Assembly (NCBI GenBank): GCA_964449305.1 | Contig: CAYUYM010000030.1 | Coordinates: forward strand, 1 to 23,258 | Length of the DNA stretch: 23,258 bases | From: CAYUYM01 sp964449305 | GTDB taxonomy: Bacteria > Bacteroidota > Ignavibacteria > SZUA-365 > CAYQST01 | Direction of reading: 5' to 3' | Part shown: one piece after another, positions 9,301 through 15,510 of the stretch | Position numbering within the stretch: the first letter of the stretch is position 1 | Layout of the letters: each line of letters begins with the position of its first letter | The notes under the pieces: model-generated | What the model saw: only the letters and a program-made list of their open reading frames with translations | What the model was told of the DNA's origin: nothing | The model's database searches: none | Position numbers and translations under genes: made by a program

Positions 9301-9988
9301 GCGTGTAGATGCCGTACCCTGTCGAAGAACTCCCGCCAAACCCGGTGATGATGTTCGCCCCGCTCGTGCCAAGCTTGTTGTCGATGCCATAGTAGGCAAA
9401 GGTGGAGGAACTCGTGGCATAGATCCCGATGTAGGCGTCCGTGATCGTGTTGTTGTAGATCTCACAGTAGGACACGGCACCCGAGGCGGCACTGATGGTG
9501 ATGCTCGTCCCCGTTGCCGTGATCGAACCGCGGAGGTAGATGCCGCCGATGATGGTGGTCGTTGCAGGCTTCATCGTCACCGTGCAGTTCCTGATGGTGA
9601 TGTACTGCGAGGCATCGCTGGCGGTGGCACCATAGATGCCATATCCGACCTCCAGGGCGTTGGTGGGCGTCGGCAGGTTCTCACTTACATCGATGGCGTC
9701 GAAGGTGACGTAGTCCATGCCGGCGAACTCGATCACGCCATCGTAGGATCCTGACCCTGTCGCATTGGATGTGATCTTGGGATTCGCCCCTGCGGTTGCA
9801 GGATCCTTGCGGAAGGTCACGGTGTTCGTCGCTGTCGGGGCGTTGGTCGCCGGCGTGGTCAGCATGAGGTTTGCCGCCGACTCCGTGTACCCCGCGGCGA
9901 CCTCGAACACCACGGGAGCGGAGACACCGTTGGCATTGAGCGCCGTGATGGCGGCGGAGATCGACGCAAACCCCTGGGGATTCGCTCC
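2057..9988 (-). CDS. Giant secreted right-handed beta-helix repeat protein, main open segment between two in-frame TAGs
   Basis: The open frame from 9988 to the TAG at 2057-2059 encodes about 2,640 residues (the first possible start is GTG at 9911-9913). The first third is a beta-helix rich in short YGIY/IxNNxV rungs, ending near 7760 in an APDIGADEG motif. An Ig-like segment follows (about 7750-7300). Then come tandem units of about 650 residues. Each has an entry segment (TVGTGG..LxxAFxxIN), beta-helix rungs (VTIDGSNTVGGTTRDL, IRIENNMVYDI, HDIRNNIF), a DIDGDxRPGPxGS..PDIGADEFDGVP motif, and a sandwich with NAKLWYTGTS and NYFWLTYD that resembles the BNR-associated N-terminal (sialidase) domain. 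Such proteins are usually exported adhesins or polysaccharide-active surface proteins; no catalytic residues are recognisable. A type IX sorting domain would lie beyond the left edge and is not seen. The product is clear as a fold type, not as a function. Confidence 0.8.
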   Translation of the reverse strand, partial: GANPQGFASISAAITALNANGVSAPVVFEVAAGYTESAANLMLTTPATNAPTATNTVTFRKDPATAGANPKITSNATGSGSYDGVIEFAGMDYVTFDAIDVSENLPTPTNALEVGYGIYGATASDASQYITIRNCTVTMKPATTTIIGGIYLRGSITATGTSITISAASGAVSYCEIYNNTITDAYIGIYATSSSTFAYYGIDNKLGTSGANIITGFGGSSSTGYGIYTLYQHGLKIENNTLTRTGTGHTTTLYGIFNSSGSGNTVDIGSNMVNVTSNSTTSECTGIKSSSSSGTVRIQNNDVQLSYTSATTGTMYGIYQTAAASSSETSGNNVHDLTLAGTGALYGIYDYTYGTSTTCSIHNNAVSNLTKTGASGAIYALRAYYAGTEAVYENTVDNCSMPNTSGSTAATIYGFYKSTTTNVTSHDDYNNTVTNLSISGAGIGTTNVIAGWYFSAAPAAQTFTGNTIRSLSIGAGSGTVYGVYINNSGTTPVVTIAKNTITGLSAIGSAALGYGIYGSSAVTFNVSNNFVSDIQTTAAASTIAAAGIYFNTGTTVTCDYNTVYLNTSSTSATTFGSAALYASSTPTFTLRNNILVNESSASSVTGTGCYNLAFRRASGTLTTYSTSSNTNCFHVASPASDTTRGIYFDPNLAVPKRTLAEYKTYMATRDQASVFELPPFINVGSAPYDLHLDPGTPTQCESGAIRITTPAITDDHDADVRFGEAGYAGMGSAPDIGADEGDFTPSDLTGPAIVYTAIGNVPVTAGTYQFTATITDASGVNTNPNEAPRCYYRRSTAVSPSVVNANAFVGNTAVDDGWKWVEASLPPSGNTYTFTLDFSLLAGNPPGGSFTAGDVIQYFVVAADQINNVAINSGTPATLPPNVDLPGSCAPITGTINSFTTVGAMAGTYTIGGGTPAGTYATLKAFFDDVNAKAVTGDIMAEIVSSTTETATASLNQWSEYPPTSGFFMTIKPAAGTTPTISGAVASSAIVKINGADRVTIDGSNTIGGTTRDLTIAQLNGSGTVAAILVGSLGTGLGASQVTIKNTIVRSGHIASGSHGISVGSAATIGSNGDDNDLLTIENNLIEKAYTGIFVGAGATGRNDVTVIRNNTVGSVTGTDYVSYRGIGVAGLDMGLIEGNEVFNQVLSYSGPILGIDVGNDCTGSIVRKNRVYGMNNTSTSGYGAYGINISGTSGSNSIRIENNMVYDIMNYGDASLSATTDNIGIRIGGGTGHMVYHNSVSLTGTFTGPTAAAYSMAFAVAAAGNNGLDIRNNVFMNAIEGYAGSKSYTMYFPASYSFAGTIINNNDYWPSGTYGVLGYNGSADVTTMFAWRAFTGQDGLSVSADPMFTSTTNPHINAGTTQNSLESSGATLGVTTDIDGDTRPGPVGSVNGGATAPDLGADEFDGVPVQAMVYVSSTTTGMTGYVAPGATQTQVIGIEVVTANAGMPFDVTQFDLSTNGTTVPADITNAKLWYTGSSSTFATTMQFGSPINAPSGAFTITGTQTLNEGTNYFWLTYDVSASATTGDFLDAECTGITVNSIAQIPTTQAPAGHRTVQGPLNGVFTVGTGGNFPNLKDAFDFINNAGLAGNTTLSITASQTLSSSAIINPWTVGAGFTLLIKPAATTTPVIDGAVAGNLIQINGADGVTIDGSNTVGGTTRDLTIENTVTSGTNTGITVSGTSAGNGSLNFTVKNCVLRAGHIASGSYVLSIGGATGGSTGYDNDSYTVQNNVLERGYYGMYVYSTSSALNSNGLIAGNVVGSTDPAKLVTYKGIYLYGQDGVVVEGNEVFGMTMAYSGALAGIEVSSYSANSIIRKNVVHGLYNSSTSTTGYGAYGINIIATSTGANIRIENNMVYDIMCFGGGTIGTTYAPIGIRIAGGTGHQIYHNTVYLTGTPPSGVETGSMAFGISSSSYNAHDIRNNIFANAITGVTGSKSYAIWAPSSYSFTSTTIDNNDYFVSGSVGVLGWDGSADASTLAAWRISTSQDADSWSIDPLFTSATNLHINSGLTPTNLESGADVIAGLTTDIDGDVRPGPAGSVNGGGTLPDIGADEFDGVPPASMSIVSSTVTGISGYMYPGAPNRQIIRIDVQTTGSLSPVVITAFDLKTTGCTDPVTDLVNAKLWYTGTSPVFVGSTAFGSTYTFPNPIVDYQITGSQALAEGINYFWLTYDLTVGAVSGHSVNAECWQFTAGGTHVPTPTFPGGGRTILGPLSGTYTVGTGGQFENLTEAFEHINNTGLTGNTDFSIISSQTLPSPATLNQWTETPVGSNYTLLVKPAASTTPVIEGPVPGNLIQINGADRVTIDGSNTVGGTTRDLSIINTSSAGTNTAVTVSGTTAGAGSTNFTLKNCRLKSGHTASGSYVLSIGGATGGSTGYDNDNYTVQNNLLERGYYGMYIYSTSSAVNSGGQIIGNVVGSSTPSDLVAYKGMYLYGQDGVLVDGNEVFGITMAYSGAISGIELSSYSPSAIIRRNVVHGINNTSTSTTGYAAYGINIISTSTGTNHRIENNMVYDILCNGGGTIGTTYAPIGIRIAGGTGHTIQHNSVYLTGTCSSVDPTGSIAFGMSSSSYNAHTIRNNIFANAVTGAAGSKSYALWSPSGYTWSSSTITGNDYFVSGPFGILAYNAATATDLASLADLRLMTG
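3359..5314 (-). repeat. Beta-helix/sandwich repeat unit 2 (652 residues)
   Basis: Complete unit from GPLNGVFTVGTGG to the residue before GPLSGTYTVGTGG. Markers are VTIDGSNTVGGTTRDL near 5030, STSQDADSW with CAG at 4028-4030, and GADEFDGVP near 3830. Long stretches are nearly identical to unit 3 (for example GGGTIGTTYAPIGIRIAGG), so recombination or assembly collapse between units is plausible. Confidence 0.85.
5315..7282 (-). repeat. Beta-helix/sandwich repeat unit 1 (656 residues)
   Basis: First of the tandem coding units, counted from the entry motif GAMAGTYTIGGG to the residue before GPLNG of unit 2. It contains VTIDGSNTIGGTTRDL near 6980, the FTGQDG motif with CAG at 5975-5977, and GADEFDGVP near 5775. 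It is the most diverged of the units seen; the spacing of equivalent motifs to unit 2 is about 1.95 kb. Confidence 0.8.
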
Positions 9989-10168
9989 CTAGGGAATGTA
10001 GTAGGTCCCGGTCAGGGGCTGTGCCAGTGCAGGCGCTCCCAGGGCCAGGAACATCACGGCCAACAGCAGCCAGCGCGTCAGGGCAGGACATGCAGGCGTC
10101 ACACGAGACCGACATTCGACAGACAGGGCGCGATGCTGTGACATCCAGATGGTGACGAAACGAGTCAT
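9989..10168 (-). CDS. Giant secreted beta-helix protein, N-terminal piece (signal peptide) up to in-frame TAG
   Basis: This is the 5' end of the giant surface-protein gene. The ATG at 10166-10168 is preceded by CGGAG about five bases upstream, a reasonable ribosome binding site, so I prefer it to an in-frame start further upstream. The 59 residues contain a long n-region with several Arg, a hydrophobic stretch (RWLLLAVMFLALG) and an AxA-type cleavage site (PALA/Q), followed by the start of the mature protein (PLTGTYYIP). Codon 60 is TAG at 9989-9991. Directly after it the same frame continues with GANPQGF and typical beta-helix entry sequence without any frame change, so this piece and the segment 2057-9988 belong to one gene. 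If TAG terminates, only a short exported peptide is made and the rest of the protein has no secretion signal. The promoter proposed at 10469-10498 lies upstream. Confidence 0.75.
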   Translation of the reverse strand: MTRFVTIWMSQHRALSVECRSRVTPACPALTRWLLLAVMFLALGAPALAQPLTGTYYIP

Positions 10169-10512
10169 TGGAACTCCGGCGAAGGTATGTGAGTGGATCA
10201 GAATTGACTCGGGGAGGTTGCGGCCCGGTCCAACCCTGTCATCTGCGATGCCAGGTGAAGGGGGCGGGGAGAAATGACAGAATACGCCCACACCTCAGCA
10301 ACCCCGCGACATGATGAAGGTTCGGGGTGGCTGCGAAAAGAAGGGGCGACGGCAGATTCAATACGGAATCTCCTGGAGCGAGCGAAAAAGATGATGGGAC
10401 AAGGCACGCCGATCTGCGGCGATGGATCCGAAGCCGAGTCGATGCAATGTCGAAGAACAACGTGTGTACAAAAGTAGGGAGGAAAATCGAAACGACAAAA
10501 CCCCCGCATCCA
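10169..10512. other. Intergenic region and long 5' leader of the giant gene
   Basis: These 344 bases lie between the PEGA gene stop and the giant gene start. They hold the candidate promoter (10469-10498), a 7-base inverted repeat (CTGTCAT at 10236-10242 and ATGACAG at 10274-10280, 31 bases apart) and the ribosome binding site next to 10168. Short open frames on both strands here show no family resemblance and I do not call them. I see no tRNA, recognisable riboswitch or clear hairpin-plus-T terminator. Confidence 0.6.
10469..10498 (-). promoter_or_regulatory. Candidate Bacteroidota-type promoter for the giant surface protein gene
   Basis: On the minus strand, TTG (complement of 10496-10498) is followed after exactly 19 bases by TACTTTTG (complement of 10469-10476). 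This matches the TTG-N19-TAnnTTTG form described for the Bacteroidota housekeeping sigma factor. Transcription would start near 10462 and leave a leader of about 290 bases before the ATG at 10168. The element lies just past the stop of the PEGA gene. It is found by motif only. Confidence 0.45.
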
Positions 10513-11391
10513 TCATGGTCCGGGATCTCTGGCAACCGGTTCCACAAGGATGTGCCAGATCAGCCACCCCACTCCGATCTCGAGAATGGCGAGTCCCACA
10601 CCGGATGCGGTGTCGAAACGCCGCGCACGGTCCAGCAGCGCGCCGTCCCCGGTCTCCCGGTATCGTGCGTAACTGCGATCCGCTTCGAGCTTCAGCACCG
10701 CTGCGGCAATTCCGGCTGCAAGGGCCACCGAGCCGGGCAGGGTGATCTCCATCGGCGGCCAGCGCAGCTCGGCCGGGATGTCCTGCGCCCGCTGCAACGG
10801 CCCCGCCTCACGCGGGAAATCGATCACCACCGATCCATCCCCGGACCGTGTCACCTCCACAAGCGTGTCACAACATCGTGGCATGGCGATGCGCAGCCCC
10901 ATCCTGTCCTCCGTGAGCGCGAGCCTGAGTGGTGTGCGGCCCAGCAGGGAATCCCCCGCGAACACGAGCGCCCCCGATGGAGTGCTGTTCACGAAGCGCT
11001 GCACCGGAAGGCGCAGGTGGACGACTCCGTCATCCGCCCCGACCAGCGTTCTGCTGATGCGGTGTCGCACGGCGTTCCACTCCGCGCGCGACGGCCACCA
11101 GACATCGATCGTATCGCCCGTCCCGGTCACCAACTCCATCGGCGACATGCCGAGCAGTGTGTCCCCCCGCCAGATCTCCGCACCGGGAGGATCGGTGACG
11201 ATGGACGATGCTGTCGTGCCGCGCGGCAGAATCTGTGCCACGACTGTGCCGGTCATCACGATCGCCAGGATGGCGAGCAATGCCACCACCTCACGGTGTA
11301 TCGCGGATCCTCCCCGCTTCCACCTGCATGCGGAGCGTGTGTCGCCCGCGATGTGCCTCACCACGATCCGTGTCCATCGGGTCATTTCCAT
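10513..11391 (-). CDS. PEGA-domain membrane protein
   Basis: A protein of 292 residues from ATG 11389-11391 (a second in-frame ATG at 11383-11385 is also possible). The start overlaps the end of the lipoprotein gene: the second ATG forms an ATGA overlap with its TGA, so the two are probably translationally coupled. A hydrophobic segment at about residues 34-52 is followed by two PEGA-like repeats: VTDPPGAEIWRGDTLLGMSP (about 65-84) and STPSGALVFAGDSLLGRTPL (about 136-155). Two more hydrophobic segments lie near 217-234 and 262-283. PEGA domains are extracytoplasmic beta-rich modules found in envelope and surface-layer proteins; no enzymatic motif is visible. As last gene of the cassette it may anchor or organise the two upstream products, which is inference from context only. 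Confidence 0.75.
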   Translation of the reverse strand: MEMTRWTRIVVRHIAGDTRSACRWKRGGSAIHREVVALLAILAIVMTGTVVAQILPRGTTASSIVTDPPGAEIWRGDTLLGMSPMELVTGTGDTIDVWWPSRAEWNAVRHRISRTLVGADDGVVHLRLPVQRFVNSTPSGALVFAGDSLLGRTPLRLALTEDRMGLRIAMPRCCDTLVEVTRSGDGSVVIDFPREAGPLQRAQDIPAELRWPPMEITLPGSVALAAGIAAAVLKLEADRSYARYRETGDGALLDRARRFDTASGVGLAILEIGVGWLIWHILVEPVARDPGP

Positions 11392-12557
11392 GCACGCACC
11401 TCCCCATCCTCCGTGATGACGAGCAGGATGCCCCCCGCCACCACCGGTCCGGCGACGATGCGCCCGGCGATGTCCGTGCTCCACACGGTGGCGCCATCCG
11501 CCATGCGCAGCAGCCGGAGCTCTCCCGACGTGCGGCACAGCGCCACATGCTCCCCCGTGATCACCGGCGGGAGACCCACCAGCCCACCGAGCGCCGTCCG
11601 CCAGCGCTCCCCGCCGGTGCGGCTGTCACATGCCACCACCATGCCATCGGCCGATGCCGCGACCAGCGTGGAAGCGTCGCATGCCGGGGCCGCATGGAAG
11701 GGGGCATGTGCATCCAGCCGCCAACGTTCCCTCCCGGACTCCGCGTCGAGGCACAGCAGCAGGCCCGAGCCTGTCGCGACGCACACCGCATCATCAACGC
11801 ACACGGGAGCCGCCGTCACGGGCGCACCCGTCGGTACGCGCCAGCGGATTCCGCCTGAGGACGCATCAATGCACCACACATCGCCGTTCGCACCCGCCAC
11901 CACCACGCCGTGCGGCGAGAGCGAGGGCGCGGCGAGCAGGCGGGTCGGCAGATCGCGCGTCCACAGCGCCGCCGTGTCCGCGATGCGATGGCAGGCCAGG
12001 CGGCCGGGTACGGAGGCGGTGACAATGCGGCCGGGCAGGCCGAGAACAGGGGCCTCGATCCACGAGGCATCCACCACGCCCGCCTCACGCATCCCGCGGC
12101 AGTCAGCAAGCCAGGTGGGGATGCCGGGCTGGGCCTGCGCCACCGCCAGCACCCCGTCCACCATCGCTGGCACGGCCTTCACCACACCACTGCGCTTCAG
12201 GCTCCCCATCGCCGCGCCGGTGCGCAGGTCAAGGGCGTCGATGGTGCCGCGTGCACCGGTGCAGAGCACCATGCCATCCACCACCAGCGGTGAAACCGCG
12301 AGCGGGGCCTCCGACATCGATCCCGTCCAGAGCAGCGCCAGCGGCACGGCAAGCGACGATGTCGCGACGCCCGACCTCCCCGCATCACCCCCGAGTTGCG
12401 CCCAATCCCCCGCCCCCGCCGTCAACGGGCGCGCAAGCCGCACCCCCGACCCGCACGCAGCCAGGAGAAACGCGAGGAGCCACACGGCGCACAAGGTGGC
12501 CGCGATGCTGCACCGCGATCCCGCATTCCGGGCAGGCGCCGACATCCGGGGCCGCAT
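11382..12557 (-). CDS. PQQ-type beta-propeller lipoprotein (BamB-like fold)
   Basis: A protein of 391 residues from ATG 12555-12557. The start shares its A with the stop TGA (12557-12559) that the upstream barrel gene has in its proper frame (TGATG). A lipoprotein signal is clear: a hydrophobic core, then LLAAC with the lipidated Cys at residue 35. The rest is a run of PQQ/pyrrolo-quinoline-like propeller blades: GDAGRSG, VVVAGANGDVWCIDASSGGI, LLCLDAESGRERWRL, VVACDSRTGGERWRT and a final DGATVWSTDI..GEVRAWK. Such propellers are scaffolds, the best known being BamB, which binds the Omp85 protein BamA. Here the partner could be the barrel protein encoded just upstream. In the sequence as given, the frameshift at 12896-12903 puts this gene in frame with the 5' part of the upstream gene, producing an artificial 1,341-residue fusion; I treat it as a separate gene. 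Confidence 0.85.
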   Translation of the reverse strand: MRPRMSAPARNAGSRCSIAATLCAVWLLAFLLAACGSGVRLARPLTAGAGDWAQLGGDAGRSGVATSSLAVPLALLWTGSMSEAPLAVSPLVVDGMVLCTGARGTIDALDLRTGAAMGSLKRSGVVKAVPAMVDGVLAVAQAQPGIPTWLADCRGMREAGVVDASWIEAPVLGLPGRIVTASVPGRLACHRIADTAALWTRDLPTRLLAAPSLSPHGVVVAGANGDVWCIDASSGGIRWRVPTGAPVTAAPVCVDDAVCVATGSGLLLCLDAESGRERWRLDAHAPFHAAPACDASTLVAASADGMVVACDSRTGGERWRTALGGLVGLPPVITGEHVALCRTSGELRLLRMADGATVWSTDIAGRIVAGPVVAGGILLVITEDGEVRAWK

Positions 12558-15365
12558 CAGAAATCCCACCCGAAAAAAAACTGCTGGTACCAGCCGTTCT
12601 GGAATGACGACAGGTTGTCTTCGATGCGCTTCCCGAAATCGTAGCGCAGGACAAGAAAGCCGAAGACGCTGAAACGCAGGCCCGCTCCGATGCTGCCGAG
12701 TGTGGAACCGTAGGCATCGTCCCAACAGTTGCCGATGTCCGCGTAGAGGGCGCCGCGGATGAGCCCAAGATTGATGGAGCCGAAGGGCAGATCGAGGCCG
12801 ACGCGGTCGAGGAGTGGGAAGCGCAGTTCCGCGCTGGCAAGCCAGAGCTTTGTTCCGCGCAGCGACCAGCGCGGCCAGCCGCGCAGGTCCCAGCTCCCCC
12901 CCCATGAACCAGCGCCGTGCCTCCTCGCCGTGGTTGAACAGCAGCTCGACGCGCGTGGCCAGGGCCGTGCGCAGATCGAGCCGGAAGTACCGCCGGTAGT
13001 CGACCATCACCGACACGAAGTCCACCTTGGAGTACATGACGTCCGTGGTGTACCCGAGTGTCACATTGAAGCGCGAGCCGTCGATCGGGCCGGTGATGTA
13101 GTACAGGGCGTTGTCGTGCACGAAGGACACGGTGTTGGACACCAGCAGGGCCTTCCGCCGGGTGTCGGTGAAGATCCCCTCCTTGTCGGACCATGCGGCC
13201 GACACCGTCCCCTCCACGCGGCGGAACTTTGACAGGGGCCATGCGAGCGAGAAATACCCGCCATAGCTGCGCTCGAAGAAGTACTCATCGGGATCGCGGA
13301 GATCGTAGCGCCGGCCCGCCGTGTTGAAAAGCCCGCAGGCATGGGGCGCCCGCTGGCCGAGCGACACGCGGGAGACGGCGAGGTTGAAGCTCTCGAAGAA
13401 TTCGCTCGAGGTCTGGGCGGTGTTGTAGAGCAGGAAGAGGTACCTGTCGTTGCCGAGCATGTCGGACAGGCTCACCGCCGCCCCGCCGCTTGTTCCGAAC
13501 ACCGGATCGGTGGAGATCTCGGACTGCGCCACGTCCAGTTGGTAGTGCCTGCTGTAGCGCAGGCCGTCGCGCCCGGAGCTGCCGACGAGTTCGGCCGGCT
13601 GCCACGCCACTGCTGCCACGGGCGGCGCCTCCGGGACAGCGGGGCAGGAGTCGATGCGTGCCTCCAGGCCGGGGATGCGGCGGATCTGGAAGCTGTACGC
13701 ATCGAACACGGAGCAGACCAGGTCGCCGTCGCGTGTCAGCACCGGATCGAAGGCCGCGGTGAGGAGGTTCGTGATGCGGCGCAGCGGCCCCGACGGCCTC
13801 GCCTGGGCATCGATCGTGCGGGCGTACACGTTGCGCGCGCCGTCGTAGTCCGCGGTGAAGAGCAGCACCGATCCCGCGGCATTCCATGCGGGCGATGCGC
13901 AGCGGGCGGCGGGCGCCATGCGGGTGATGCCACCGCTGGAGAGCGTGAACAGATGTGGTGCCGTCCTCCCCTGCAGCCCGCCTTCGCAGCGGTCCGAGAT
14001 GAAGGCGATGCAGCGGCCGTCGGGCGACCAGGCGGGATCGCTGTCGTCGTACACATCGTCGGTGAGGGCGGTGATCGCCCCGGTGCCCCGGTCCAGAACG
14101 AAGAGATCCCGGCAGCCATTCCTCCGCAGTCCGGCAAAGGCGATGCGCCCGCCGTCGGGGGAGAAGGACGGGTCCGAGATCATGACGATGCCCGGGATGG
14201 TGATCGTGCGCAGCAGACGCCGACAGTGGAGGTCGAAGAGATGCAACACGTCGGATGCGCCGCTCTTGGTGACGAAGGCGAGGATGCTGTCGGCCGACAC
14301 GGCCATGCGCCCCTGCAGCAGGTGGAACTCCTCGAGCGCGTTGCTCCGCTCGCCGCGGACCAGGACCTCGGGCGTGCCGCCATCAAGCGGCACCCATGCC
14401 ACATTCGTGTATCCGTCGTCGTTGCCGGTGTAGACGATCCACGTCGAGTCGCCCCGCAGCACGGGCACCGGCTTCGTGGAGAAGCCCCGGGCAACGACCT
14501 CACGCATCACGTCGCCCGGCTTCTCGCGCCCGGCCACCAGCGGGAAGTACCGCCTCCGCAGATCGCGCATCCAGTCCGCATCGAACTCCGCCGGGGTGCG
14601 GCCGATGGTGGCCTTCATCACCACGCCGAAATCCGATGCCATCCAGAGATTGTCGATGAGGCGGATGATGGTCTCCGGCCCGTATTCGCGTGCCATGAAG
14701 CCCAGCATGGACTGCCCCTCCTTGTACATGAGGAAGCTGCCCGTGATGGACCAGATGGACTGCAACGGCGCAAGATACCCGTTGATCACCGCATCGCGCA
14801 GCAGCATCTCGGCCTGGTCGTCCCACTCCGTGGAGTAGTGCTCCGCAAGCCCCTCCACGTACCACAGCGGTGGATAGCGATCGTAGGAGAGGCCGTGGGC
14901 GGTGAGCACTGCAAGGATGCGGCTGTGCATGAACACATGGACAAGCTCGTGGTTGATGACGTGTCGGAACTGTTCAGTGGATCCGTTGGCCGGGATCACC
15001 ACGCGCCCCTTGATGAACTCGAAGAATCCGCCCACGCCCTCCGGGATGAACCCGGGTGTCACATTGGTCTGCTGGAAATGGATCGGGGAGGCGTAGAGGA
15101 TGAGGGGGATGCGCTCCGTGATGGTGTGGTTGAACACCTGCTCCAGCTTCCGGAAGCTCTCCTCCGCCATGGCAGCACCACGGCGCGCAAGGTCTGCCAT
15201 CGCCGTGTCGTAGTGGATGTCGAAATGCTCCGTTTCAAGCACCCGCCACACGAACTCCTCATGGGAGATCTTGTTCCGCCCGAAGGGGAGGAACTGCGCC
15301 CCGGTGCCCGGCGGCAGCACGGCAGCCAGCACCAGCACGAGGGACATGATTCGGAGTGGAGACAC
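12557..15365 (-). CDS. Secreted HExxH metallopeptidase / TolB-like propeller / outer-membrane barrel protein, frameshifted
   Basis: About 935 residues once the frameshift is corrected. I choose GTG 15363-15365 because it gives a compact signal peptide (MSPLRIMSLVLVLAAVLPPG); GTG 15405-15407 and ATG 15345-15347 are alternatives. Domains: a peptidase-MA-like gluzincin domain with HELVH at residues 139-143 and the likely third zinc ligand Glu171 in WYVEGLAEH; PD40/TolB-like propeller blades (SFSPDGGRIAFAG about 400, AWSPDGRCIAFIS about 445); and a C-terminal barrel from about 650. At 12896-12903 a run of eight Gs (coding strand) shifts the frame after WFMGG. With seven Gs the frame continues SWDLRGWPRWSLRGTKLWLA..ELRFPLLDRVGLDLPFGS and ends FFFGWDF before TGA 12557-12559, a typical barrel C-terminus with terminal Phe. 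The gene is therefore intact apart from one base. Substrate unknown. Confidence 0.8.
12896..12903 (-). other. Homopolymer G8 (coding strand) at the frameshift site
   Basis: Eight C on the plus strand give eight consecutive G on the coding strand. Seven Gs restore the barrel frame; eight send translation into a different frame that stays open into the PQQ lipoprotein gene. Either a sequencing or assembly error or a slippage site. Confidence 0.8.
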
Positions 15366-15510
15366 GATGGCAATGGGTCTGAGGGTTGTCCGGAAAATCA
15401 GGGTCACGATGAATGGACCCGGCGTTCAGCCCCGGGTCACCGGGCGTGCGGCCATGCCATGATGTGCAGCCCTGGGCGCCGGCCTTCGGGCACAGGCATG
15501 CTGCGTCGCG

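Noticed and set aside
1..10168. Genome-wide recoding of TAG to glutamine
   Set aside because: The TonB receptor ends in its expected terminal Phe, and the YbjQ protein has family length, each directly before TAG. Local readthrough or mutation is more economical.
10198..10509. Small minus-strand open frame of about 100 codons in the leader of the giant gene
   Set aside because: It has no family resemblance and overlaps the candidate promoter and leader.
10327..12672. A 781-codon plus-strand open frame across the PEGA and PQQ genes
   Set aside because: Composition is low-complexity Arg/Pro/Ser/His; it is the shadow of the two real minus-strand genes.
11382..15407. A single 1,341-residue protein joining peptidase, propeller, partial barrel and PQQ lipoprotein
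   Set aside because: The middle part after WFMGG is Arg/Pro-rich nonsense, the proper barrel sequence exists in another frame, and an internal lipoprotein signal with Met start follows. It is a frameshift fusion of two genes.
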